Part shown: positions 26,855 through 34,415 of the stretch, piece by piece | How the letters are laid out: the number at the start of each line of letters is the position of its first letter | How positions within the stretch are numbered: position 1 is the stretch's first letter | Source: Oscillospiraceae bacterium | GTDB taxonomy: Bacteria; Bacillota; Clostridia; Oscillospirales; Ruminococcaceae | NCBI GenBank assembly: GCA_017848055.1 | Contig: JAGALZ010000010.1 | Span: 33,301-97,300 of the forward strand | Direction of reading: 5' to 3' | Length of the DNA: 64,000 nucleotides | Notes under the pieces: model-generated | Database searches by the model: none | Seen by the model: only the letters and a program-made list of their open reading frames with translations | What the model was told of the DNA's origin: nothing | Made by a program: the position numbers and the translations under genes

Positions 26855-28900
26855 ATGGCAAAGTTCGACGAAGGTATGGAGTCGATGCTCGATACCTATA
26901 TATTCGAAGAAAATCAGCTTTTAGAACAGCTCGATGAAATTCTTATGCGTACCGAAAAGGCAGACAGCATACTGCCCGACGATATCGCAGAGATTTTCCG
27001 TATAATGCATACAATAAAAGGCTCGTCATCTATGATGGGACTTGCCAATATGCAAAAGCTTTCCCACGCTGTCGAGGATTTGTTCTCAATCCTGCGTGAT
27101 AAGCCCGATACCCCTTACGATAAGCAAACGCTCTTTAACCTCGTTTTCGATGCTTCAGACAGCCTTAAAAACGAGATTGATGTCATCACAGACGATTCTC
27201 TGGAGCTTACAGATTTTACACAGCAGATAGCAAGAATCAGAGCATATGCAGACGTTATGAAAAATGCAGATACTGTTGCGGATGAGCCTCTCGAAACAGA
27301 GAGCATCTTCATAGATGGCGAAAGCGACGAGATTTTAGCTCTGTGTGTAAAGTATACAGAGTCGTGTCTTATGCCGTCAGTAAGAGCAATGATTCTCCTT
27401 CGCTCACTCGGCAATGTCTGTGAGGTAACAAGAACTATCCCTGCCGACCTTGATGCCGATAATGCAAATGATATTATCGCAAAAAACGGTCTGTACATAA
27501 AGCTTATATGTGACGATAAGGACGCAGTTCTCAATACTGCCAAGAACGCTATGAATGTCGAAACAGCATTCTGGTACGAAAATAAGTCCCAGCCGGCACC
27601 CGTGGCACCAAAGGCAGAAGAGAAGATTTCTATTCCGCAGGAACAGCCACAGCCCGAGGAAAAATCTCAGCCTGCACAAACGGCACCTAAGAAGGATTCA
27701 AAATCTGCCGATAAGAGCAGTATTATCTCCGTAAAGCTCTCAAAGCTCGACGCACTCTTAGACCTCGTGAGTGAAATTGTTATCACCGAGTCAACCGTTA
27801 CCTCAAGCCCCGACCTTAAGGGCTTCGAAGGAAGACTCGAGCAGTTCAATACAGCAGCCCGTAACTTAAAGAAGCTCACCGACGAGCTCCAGGACGTTGT
27901 AATGTCAATTCGAATGGTGCCCGTATCCACAGCATTTTCCAAGATGAGCCGTGTCGTAAGAGATATGAATCAGAAGCTCCAGAAGAATGTCGAGCTTAAG
28001 TTTGTAGGAGAGGATACAGAAGTAGATAAGTCGGTTGTCGATATCCTTAACGACCCTCTTATGCACCTTGTGAGAAATGCCGTTGACCACGGAATCGAAG
28101 AACCCGCCGAGCGTGAAAGAAAGGGCAAGACCGAAAAGCCGACAGTAACTCTCCGTGCCGAGAATGTTTCGGGCGAAGTAGTCATTACCGTCGAGGATAA
28201 CGGTGCAGGTATGGACCATAACAAAATCCTCGAAAAAGCAAAGCGTAAGGGACTTCTCCGAAAGGCTGAAAACGAGTATACAAAGCAGGAAGCACTCTCA
28301 CTTATTATGCGAGCAGGCTTCTCAACAAACGAAAATGTAACCGAGTATTCCGGCAGAGGTGTCGGAATGGACGTCGTAAAGCAAAATATCGAAAAGGTCG
28401 GCGGAAAGCTTGTCGTAGAATCTGACCTTGGTGTGGGCAGCCGATTTGTAATCAAAATCCCGCTGTCACTGTCAATCACAGATGTTATGCAGGTGTCGGT
28501 CGGTGCAACTGACCTGTCAATTCCTATCGCATCTGTAAAGGAAATTTTCAAGCTAAAGCCCGAAACTCTTGTCAGAGATACCGAGGGAACAGAGCTTGTT
28601 ATGATAAGAGGCAGATGTTACCCCGTAATCAGACTTTCAGAGTATTTTGCAATCGAAGGCGAAACTGATAACCTCGAGGATGGAATTATGATATTCTGTG
28701 AGGACGACCATATGCGTGCGTGCCTGTTTGCAGATAAGCTTATAGGCGAACAGCAGATTGTAGTAAAGCCGTTCTCGCCGCTGCTTACACAGTATAACAT
28801 TACCGAAAGCGGACTTTCGGGATGTTCAATTCTTGCAGACGGAAGCATCACACTCATCACCGACGTTAAAACTATAATCTCAAATATCTTTGAAGACTAA
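26855..28900 (+). CDS. cheA: Chemotaxis histidine kinase CheA
   Basis: This is a class II histidine kinase of chemosensory arrays, 681 residues. The P1 Hpt domain carries the phospho-accepting His52 in IMHTIKGSSS. A P2-like ferredoxin-fold segment (about 150-245), the expected docking site for CheY or CheB, precedes a Pro/Gln/Glu-rich linker (about 248-285). P3 dimerisation is at about 295-350. P4 has the N-box HLVRNAVDHG, G1 VEDNGAGMD and G2 GRGVGMDVV. P5 at the C-terminus is CheW-like. It is the first gene of a five-gene che operon plus a GNAT gene. Confidence 0.97.
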   Translation: MAKFDEGMESMLDTYIFEENQLLEQLDEILMRTEKADSILPDDIAEIFRIMHTIKGSSSMMGLANMQKLSHAVEDLFSILRDKPDTPYDKQTLFNLVFDASDSLKNEIDVITDDSLELTDFTQQIARIRAYADVMKNADTVADEPLETESIFIDGESDEILALCVKYTESCLMPSVRAMILLRSLGNVCEVTRTIPADLDADNANDIIAKNGLYIKLICDDKDAVLNTAKNAMNVETAFWYENKSQPAPVAPKAEEKISIPQEQPQPEEKSQPAQTAPKKDSKSADKSSIISVKLSKLDALLDLVSEIVITESTVTSSPDLKGFEGRLEQFNTAARNLKKLTDELQDVVMSIRMVPVSTAFSKMSRVVRDMNQKLQKNVELKFVGEDTEVDKSVVDILNDPLMHLVRNAVDHGIEEPAERERKGKTEKPTVTLRAENVSGEVVITVEDNGAGMDHNKILEKAKRKGLLRKAENEYTKQEALSLIMRAGFSTNENVTEYSGRGVGMDVVKQNIEKVGGKLVVESDLGVGSRFVIKIPLSLSITDVMQVSVGATDLSIPIASVKEIFKLKPETLVRDTEGTELVMIRGRCYPVIRLSEYFAIEGETDNLEDGIMIFCEDDHMRACLFADKLIGEQQIVVKPFSPLLTQYNITESGLSGCSILADGSITLITDVKTIISNIFED

Positions 28901-28918
28901 CGAAAGGAGATTGGCACC

Positions 28919-29347
28919 TTGGCATTTGAAAATTCAGCAGAGAATATAAGACTTCTTACTTTTTTTGTAAATGGCGAGCAGTACTGTGCAGATATCTCCA
29001 CAGTTACCGATATTATAAAAATTCCACCGATAACTTTTGTGCCAAAGCTTCCCGATTTCATAAGGGGTGTCATAAACCTGCGAGGCAAGGTTGTTCCCGT
29101 GGGAGATATCGCAATGAGATTCGGAATGGAGCCTGAGGATTACGACGACCATAGCTGTGTTATCGTGTTCTCGATAAGAGGCACATCAGCAGGGCTTATA
29201 GTAAAAAGAGTCGGCGACGTCATCGATGTCACCCAGCAGCAGATTGCCCCGAATGTGTCGCAGACAAGCTTCATAAGCGATATCGTGACAACCGAAGAGG
29301 GTACGTTCCTCAAGAAAATTAACCTCAGCGAAATCGCGGAAGCATAA
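28919..29347 (+). CDS. cheW: Chemotaxis coupling protein CheW
   Basis: This is the scaffold that links receptors to CheA, 142 residues, a single CheW domain. It starts at TTG (28919), about 9 bases after GAAAGGAG. The core contains VNGEQYCADISTVTDII, VPKLPDFIRGVINLRGKVVPVGDIAMRFG (two contiguous conserved segments) and GLIVKRVGDVIDV. It starts 18 bases after cheA. A second CheW-like gene lies at 31265 in the same operon. Confidence 0.95.
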   Translation: MAFENSAENIRLLTFFVNGEQYCADISTVTDIIKIPPITFVPKLPDFIRGVINLRGKVVPVGDIAMRFGMEPEDYDDHSCVIVFSIRGTSAGLIVKRVGDVIDVTQQQIAPNVSQTSFISDIVTTEEGTFLKKINLSEIAEA

Positions 29348-29380
29348 TTCCTGGCACATAGTGCCGAAGGGGGAAGACAG

Positions 29381-30181
29381 TTGATTATAAATTCAGATGA
29401 TTTTATAAGACTTACAAGTTATATTAAGCAAAAGTACGGTATTGACCTTATAAATAAGCAGCAGCTTGTCGAATCAAGACTTGCATTTTATGTAAAGCAA
29501 AGCGGATATGAAAGCTTCACCGAGTTTCTCGATGCCGCCTTTGCAGATAAAAGCGGAACGATAATTGCAAATATTATCAACCGCCTTACAACCAACCATA
29601 CCTACTTTAACCGTGAAGCTCAGCACTTTGACCACCTCGTGAAATACGTGCTCCCGAAGAAGGAGAAGGAAAACCTCTCCCACCAGCTCTGTATATGGAG
29701 TGCGGGCTGTTCGTACGGTAACGAGCCTTATAACGTAGCTATGTGTATTGACGACTATTTCGGCTTCAGAAAATCAGCATGGGATTGCAAAATCCTTGCA
29801 ACCGATATCTCGCTCAACGCACTCGAAAAAGCAAAGAGGGGAATCTATTCCGCAGAGTCCATCAAGGAGCTTCCCGAAGCATGGCAGAAAAAATATTTTA
29901 ACCGCCTTCCCGACGGAACATATCAGGTAGTGCCGAAAATCAGACAGGAGGTTGTGTTCAGATACCATAATCTTATGGAGCCGATTGCTTTCAAGAAAAC
30001 CTTTGATTTGATTCTGTGCCGTAACGTTATGATATACTTTGACGAGCCGACAAGAGAGCATCTGTGCCAGAGATTCTTTGATAATATGAATCACGACGCA
30101 TTCCTCTATATAGGCCATACAGAGTTAATTCAAAATCCAAGATTCGATAAGGTTGTTCCGGCAATCTACCGCAAACCTTAA
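29381..30181 (+). CDS. cheR: Chemoreceptor glutamate methyltransferase CheR
   Basis: Methylates glutamates on chemoreceptors using S-adenosylmethionine. The 266-residue protein has the N-terminal helical domain and the SAM-binding domain with WSAGCSYGNEPYNVAMC (about 106-122), the LATDIS segment, and the FDLILCRNVMIYF motif (about 208-220). Translation starts at TTG (29381), preceded by AAGGGGGAAG. Its presence implies methyl-accepting receptors elsewhere in the genome, as none lies in the window. Confidence 0.95.
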   Translation: MIINSDDFIRLTSYIKQKYGIDLINKQQLVESRLAFYVKQSGYESFTEFLDAAFADKSGTIIANIINRLTTNHTYFNREAQHFDHLVKYVLPKKEKENLSHQLCIWSAGCSYGNEPYNVAMCIDDYFGFRKSAWDCKILATDISLNALEKAKRGIYSAESIKELPEAWQKKYFNRLPDGTYQVVPKIRQEVVFRYHNLMEPIAFKKTFDLILCRNVMIYFDEPTREHLCQRFFDNMNHDAFLYIGHTELIQNPRFDKVVPAIYRKP

Positions 30182-30198
30182 AGTATATAAAGGAGATA

Positions 30199-30213
30199 GC
30201 CTTTTTTAAAGGC
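30199..30213 (+). other. Hairpin between the ribosome site and start codon of cheB
   Basis: GCCTTT-TTT-AAAGGC separates a good ribosome site (AAGGAG, 30190-30195) from the cheB ATG at 30229, a distance of 33 bases. No start codon lies at the normal distance. The closer AAAGGCGAG (30208-30216) is a weak site overlapping the hairpin. Confidence 0.5.
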
Positions 30214-30228
30214 GAGAGCATTACATAT

Positions 30229-31251
30229 ATGAAAAGTAAAATCAGAGTTCTTGTAGTTGACGACTCGCCGCTTTTCCGTGAAGTAGCCGCAAAGCTTATG
30301 AGTCACGACGAAAGAATAGAAATAGTCGCAACAGCAGGCGACCCGTATGAGGCAAGAGATAAGCTGTTAGAGCATAAGCCTGACGTAATGGTGCTCGATA
30401 TCGAAATGCCGAAAATGAACGGTATAACGTTTCTCGAAAAGCTTATACCGCAGTTTCCGATACCTGTAGTCATCTGCTCCTCTACACCGATAAATGCCTT
30501 TGCAGCAGTCGAAGCAGGAGCCGTGGACTATGTAAGAAAGCCGCTTATAACAAGCACCGAGGAGCTTAATTCGTTTGCCCAGGAGCTTAATTTAAGAGTA
30601 AAGGTCGCAAGTACCGCACAGACAATCCGTTCAGGAAACACAATATATAAAGTTATGAAGCAGCCCGAGCAGCAGCCGAACGAACTCGGTGACAGACTCA
30701 TCGCAATAGGCGGTTCAACCGGAGCTACAGAAGCCGTTCCCGAAATTCTCAAGGATTTCACCAGAAACACCGCCCCAGTGGTAGTAGTCGTGCATATGCC
30801 GGAAAATTTCACAACAATATATGCGCAAAGACTCCGCCAGCAGTTTCCTGAGCTTATAATTGAGGAAGCAAGGAACGGAATGTACCTCAAAAAAGGAAGC
30901 GTCACAATCGCCGCAGGCAACCGCCATATGCGTGTGTATAAGGACGATAAGGGATATTACATCACCTCGCTTATGGGAGAAAAGGTGTCGGGACATTGTC
31001 CGTCAGTAGATGTCTTGTTTGAAAGCGTTGCAGCCAGCGCCGGAGAAAATGCCGTAGCCGCAATTCTTACAGGTATGGGAAGCGACGGAGCAAAGGGACT
31101 TCGTGCTATAAGAGATAACGGCGGTTATACCATAGGCCAGGACAAGGAAACAAGCGTGGTGTACGGAATGCCGTATGTAGCCTTTGAAAACGGAGCAGTA
31201 GTAAAACAGCTCCCGCTTTCAAAAATAGGTAAGGAAATAATCTCAAGATAG
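30229..31251 (+). CDS. cheB: Chemoreceptor methylesterase/deamidase CheB
   Basis: A response regulator with an enzyme output, 340 residues. The receiver domain has the DD pair (11-12) and phospho-acceptor Asp57 in VMVLDIEMPKMNG. The C-terminal methylesterase has the catalytic Ser163 in GGSTGATEA, the His in VVVHMPENF and the Asp in GMGSDGAKG. It removes receptor methyl groups added by CheR and is activated by CheA. In this operon it is the only receiver-domain protein, since no CheY is present in the window. Confidence 0.96.
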   Translation: MKSKIRVLVVDDSPLFREVAAKLMSHDERIEIVATAGDPYEARDKLLEHKPDVMVLDIEMPKMNGITFLEKLIPQFPIPVVICSSTPINAFAAVEAGAVDYVRKPLITSTEELNSFAQELNLRVKVASTAQTIRSGNTIYKVMKQPEQQPNELGDRLIAIGGSTGATEAVPEILKDFTRNTAPVVVVVHMPENFTTIYAQRLRQQFPELIIEEARNGMYLKKGSVTIAAGNRHMRVYKDDKGYYITSLMGEKVSGHCPSVDVLFESVAASAGENAVAAILTGMGSDGAKGLRAIRDNGGYTIGQDKETSVVYGMPYVAFENGAVVKQLPLSKIGKEIISR

Positions 31252-31264
31252 GTTTTGATGAAAT

Positions 31265-31810
31265 ATGAAAATATCCAATAACTATAAGGACTACGACGAG
31301 AAGGAAGAAAAGCAGGAGGTCGTTGAAACACGACGAATGCTTATGATGCTCGTTAACGGAATCGACTTTGCCATTGATTTTAATGAGATAGTCGAAATCT
31401 CCCGAATAAAGAAAATAACCCCGATACCTGAGTTTCCGTCGTATGTTTCGGGAATAGTGCAGGTAGGGGAGTATACGGTTCCCGCAATCGACGCAAGGGC
31501 AAGATTTGGGTTCGAAAGGGTGCCAATATCTGACAGAAGCTGTCTTGTTGTTGCAAAGGACGGCGAGAAGAGGATAGGAATTATCGTTGACGCAGTAAAG
31601 CGATTCCGTGATACTGCCGTTCACGACATACAAGAAATGCCACAGCTCAACAGCGAAGCATTCAGTAGATATATCACGGGAGTTTTCAGAAGAACTACAG
31701 ACAACAGACTGTGCTATATCGTAAGTCCGAAGCTTATGTATTCGCTTACCGAGCGTGAAGCAATGCTCGGCGAAGATGAGGTAAAAATGCCTGATACAAT
31801 TGAGCTGTAA
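31265..31810 (+). CDS. Second CheW-type coupling protein
   Basis: This is a CheW-domain protein of 181 residues with a charged N-terminal extension of about 25 residues and a C-terminal tail. Conserved CheW segments are visible: MLVNGIDFAIDFNEIVEI, PIPEFPSYVSGIVQVGEYTVPAIDARARFGF (adjacent segments) and IGIIVDAVKRF. The usual NLRG at the central loop reads VQVG here, so its contacts may differ from the first CheW. It starts 13 bases after cheB. It may couple a different receptor class or act as an array cap. Confidence 0.9.
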   Translation: MKISNNYKDYDEKEEKQEVVETRRMLMMLVNGIDFAIDFNEIVEISRIKKITPIPEFPSYVSGIVQVGEYTVPAIDARARFGFERVPISDRSCLVVAKDGEKRIGIIVDAVKRFRDTAVHDIQEMPQLNSEAFSRYITGVFRRTTDNRLCYIVSPKLMYSLTEREAMLGEDEVKMPDTIEL

Positions 31811-31830
31811 TCAGCGGAAGGAGTTTATCT

Positions 31831-32292
31831 ATGCGACTTGATGATATTACAAAGGATAACTACTTTCAGGTCGTTATGCTTACCACAAACCAGGACCATA
31901 CCGCAACGGTTATGGAAAAACACGTTGCCTCGAATGCGTTTTCTCTCGTCGAAGCATCCTTCTGTGAAAACCCCGTCTATACCAAGGCAATAATCCACGA
32001 GAGGAACAATACTGTTATAGGTTTCTGTATGTACGGAATAACTGAGATTCTCGGCAAGAGGGTGTATGCACTTCTGCGATTTATGATAGATGTGTCTTTT
32101 CAGTGCAAAGGTTATGGAACTAAGGCACTCGGACTTATCCTTGACGAGATAAAGGCGTTGCCTGACTGTAACGAAATATTCCTTACTCTTACCCCCGGGA
32201 ACACCCGTGCAAGGCATGTATACCATAAGTACGGATTCCGCTCAACAGGCGACGTAATCGATGGCGAAAGGCTGTATAGGCTAGAGCTTTAG
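31831..32292 (+). CDS. GNAT-family N-acetyltransferase, polyamine-acetyltransferase-like
   Basis: A 153-residue protein with the GNAT fold. The acetyl-CoA pyrophosphate loop reads VSFQCKGYGTKAL (about 89-101), with Cys in place of the common Gly, and the C-terminal strand-helix has TPGNTRARHVYHKYGFRSTG. The N-terminal NYFQVVMLTTNQDH segment and the overall pattern recall spermine/spermidine acetyltransferases (PaiA/BltD type). It starts 20 bases after the second cheW and ends the operon, so it is probably cotranscribed with the chemosensory genes. Any role in sensing is unknown. Confidence 0.85.
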   Translation: MRLDDITKDNYFQVVMLTTNQDHTATVMEKHVASNAFSLVEASFCENPVYTKAIIHERNNTVIGFCMYGITEILGKRVYALLRFMIDVSFQCKGYGTKALGLILDEIKALPDCNEIFLTLTPGNTRARHVYHKYGFRSTGDVIDGERLYRLEL

Positions 32293-32311
32293 ATTTAAGA
32301 ATAATAGACAT

Positions 32312-32376
32312 AAAAAAATAAGCCTGACCCTCAATCTCTCTGGGTCAGGCCTATTTTTTGGAGCTGATAACCGGAT
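32312..32376. repeat. Duplicate of the tRNA-Thr 3' end plus terminator, unit 1
   Basis: This segment repeats 32412-32476 at an exact 100-bp offset with few changes. It holds a terminator hairpin (AATAAGCCTGACCC / GGGTCAGGCCTATT) with T-runs on both strands, then TGGAGCTGATAACCGGAT, which is the CCA end, acceptor 3' arm and first T-arm bases of the tRNA-Thr gene. After that the two copies diverge. The hairpin also serves as the terminator for the che operon on the plus strand. Confidence 0.8.
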
Positions 32377-32411
32377 GTTGAACATCGGCTCAAATCTGCT
32401 TTCACCACCAC

Positions 32412-32458
32412 AAAAAAATAAGCCTAACCCTCAATCTCTTCGGGTCAGACTTATTTTT
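32412..32458 (-). terminator. Terminator of tRNA-Thr(GGT)
   Basis: The stem AATAAGCCTAACCC / GGGTCAGACTTATT has two mismatches as plus-strand RNA, but both become G-U pairs in minus-strand RNA. It is therefore best formed in the tRNA transcript, directly after its CCA end. Confidence 0.75.
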
Positions 32459-32534
32459 TGGAGCTGATAACCGGATTTGAACCGGTGACCTCATCCTTAC
32501 CAAGGATGTGCTCTACCAACTGAGCTATATCAGC
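32459..32534 (-). tRNA. tRNA-Thr (anticodon GGT)
   Basis: A 76-nt tRNA on the minus strand starts GCTGATATAGCTCAG. The D-arm, the anticodon stem CATCC/GGATG with loop TTGGTAA (anticodon GGT), the T-arm ACCGG-TTCAAAT-CCGGT, the acceptor pair GCTGATA/TATCAGC and an encoded TCCA end are all intact. Confidence 0.97.
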
Positions 32535-32603
32535 ACCTCAATCAACCATATAATTATACACTATTCTTTACCTCTTGTCAAGCACAATTTTTATATTTTA
32601 GCA

Positions 32604-32634
32604 AAATAAAAACCCGAACCGTAGTTCGGGTTTT
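32604..32634 (-). terminator. Terminator of the 556-residue protein gene
   Basis: An AACCCGAAC / GTTCGGGTT stem, followed on the minus strand by TTTTATTTTG, directly after the stop codon. Confidence 0.85.
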
Positions 32635-32640
32635 ACTGTT

Positions 32641-34311
32641 TTATTCGCTGAGTTCCTCTGCCTTTTGCAGAAGAATAGTCGATGTAAGCTCCTTGATATC
32701 AGAGCCGCTTTCGGTGTAAGTTACCTCAATTCTGTCACCGCTTCCGATAAGCACAAGCTCCTCGTTTTCAGAAAGAAGCTGTTTATAGGCTGTTTCACCG
32801 CTTGTGATGTATACAACCGTTGTACCATCCATTGTTAGGAACTTTATGTCTGAAACAATAATCTTTTCGGTGATTTCTTCAATCTGCGAGCCGTTGGTTT
32901 CAATGTTGCTATCCTTAAGAAGCTTGCGGTACTGAGTCATAACTTCCTTCTGGGTTGCCGCAGTAGCAACAATACCGTAGTTTTCAACATTTACGAGTGC
33001 ATACATCTTAACAAGTCCTCCGTTGTCCTTGAGCACCATGATGTATGTAGGCTGACCGTCTATGTTTATAAGGGAAGGGAAGGAAGCCTCGTATCCGAGA
33101 TGCTGTACTTCACCTTCAGCCGCCGACATTGCAGCCTTTTCATCAGCACCCGATATTGCAAAGGTCTTAGCCTCACCGGTTCTTGAGTTGATGAGAACAA
33201 ATCCGATGTTTGACTCATCGCCAGTAACAGATGTGATACCGGTGTAAATCCAAACGTCGCCGTCCATTACCTTGTAACCGTAGTCGTCAGTTGTGGTCTT
33301 ACAGCCAACGTTGCCTATCTTGCTGTTCCAGAAACCGCCAGAGAGTGTGCCATACCAGTTGTACTTCTGAGTACAAAGGTCGCCGTCATAAACTCTGTCA
33401 ACCCACTGCGGAACGTCGCCCGTCTTGTAGAGAGTAGTGTCACCGTTGCAGGCATTACAGATTACAACCTCGGTTACATCCTTCGCACCGAAGAGTCCGA
33501 CCTGCGGTGTGTATACAGGACAAATCCAGTAAGGATTGCCTTCATTATCAATTTCAAAGTAGAAATCCTCAAAAATCTTTGTAGGATAGCTGAATGTAAG
33601 ATGACGGTTGAGGTCGTATGAGAAGTAAGCCGAAGGAGAGTATCTTATAGGTTCGCTGAGCTTGATGTAGGTTGATTCATTCTTTACAGGGTCAACCATA
33701 ACATATCCCGGGATACCGTTGTCCTTGTTTCCCATGTACTTGAAAAATCCATCATACTGCAGCGGAGCAACCTTCATCGGCTTGCCGTCGAGGTCTATAG
33801 TGCTGTACTCACTGCTTATAACGTACTGGCTTACAACGTCGCTGAGCGCACCGATTGCCTTCGCACCGATAGTCTTTGCACTTTCGGTGTCCATAAGAGC
33901 AATGTCACTTATGTTCTCGCCCTGAGAAATAACCTCGTCAACTTCGCATTCTTCAACTTCAATGAGCGAAGCGTAATCCGAAGCTCTGAAGATTGTTGAT
34001 GAGGATATACCCGCACCAACCACAAAAACCAACATAACAGCGATTATTCCGCCGATAGTAAGGTCGAACTTGGAAAGCTTGTTGTTGTTCCTTTCAGCAA
34101 AAATGACCGAAAGAAATCCATATATCAGTATCAGGATACCGAAGAAAATCCAGGTAGAAACCTGCTGCGGATTAAGAGTCGGAAGCAGGAAGTAGTACAT
34201 CACAGCCGCAATAACCAGAGTTATTCCTGCCGCAATGAGAAACCCGAAATTGAATTTTCCCTTTGTCTTGATGTCAACAATCTTAGGCTCCGAAGCCTTT
34301 CCCTTAGCCAT
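32641..34311 (-). CDS. Unknown membrane protein with large extracytoplasmic domain (556 aa)
   Basis: A lysine-rich cytoplasmic N-terminus (about 24 residues) leads to three hydrophobic helices (about 24-46, 53-70 and 84-104). About 450 polar residues follow, probably outside the cell. This region has a CNACNG dicysteine motif near residue 288 that could bind metal or form a disulfide, and two further Cys at about 313 and 336. No enzyme motif was recognised. Its promoter (TTGACA-17-TATAAT) is followed at once by a terminator-like hairpin. Function unknown. Confidence 0.75.
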   Translation of the reverse strand: MAKGKASEPKIVDIKTKGKFNFGFLIAAGITLVIAAVMYYFLLPTLNPQQVSTWIFFGILILIYGFLSVIFAERNNNKLSKFDLTIGGIIAVMLVFVVGAGISSSTIFRASDYASLIEVEECEVDEVISQGENISDIALMDTESAKTIGAKAIGALSDVVSQYVISSEYSTIDLDGKPMKVAPLQYDGFFKYMGNKDNGIPGYVMVDPVKNESTYIKLSEPIRYSPSAYFSYDLNRHLTFSYPTKIFEDFYFEIDNEGNPYWICPVYTPQVGLFGAKDVTEVVICNACNGDTTLYKTGDVPQWVDRVYDGDLCTQKYNWYGTLSGGFWNSKIGNVGCKTTTDDYGYKVMDGDVWIYTGITSVTGDESNIGFVLINSRTGEAKTFAISGADEKAAMSAAEGEVQHLGYEASFPSLINIDGQPTYIMVLKDNGGLVKMYALVNVENYGIVATAATQKEVMTQYRKLLKDSNIETNGSQIEEITEKIIVSDIKFLTMDGTTVVYITSGETAYKQLLSENEELVLIGSGDRIEVTYTESGSDIKELTSTILLQKAEELSE

Positions 34312-34328
34312 AAAAATTTACCTCTTTC

Positions 34329-34366
34329 AAATAAAACTCCCGTACCCATATTTCAGAGTACGAGAG
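34329..34366 (-). terminator. Terminator hairpin just inside the transcript of the 556-residue gene
   Basis: On the minus strand, CTCTCGTAC / GTACGGGAG (one G-U pair) closes a 12-base loop and is followed by TTTTATTT. It lies downstream of the CotH gene and also directly after the promoter at 34368-34396. Confidence 0.75.
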
Positions 34367-34367
34367 T

Positions 34368-34396
34368 ATTATAGCACATCGTTATATAAATGTCAA
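34368..34396 (-). promoter_or_regulatory. Promoter of the 556-residue protein gene
   Basis: On the minus strand, TTGACA (34396-34391), 17 bases, TATAAT (34373-34368). Confidence 0.8.
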
Positions 34397-34415
34397 TAGA
34401 ATTTACCACGATTTT

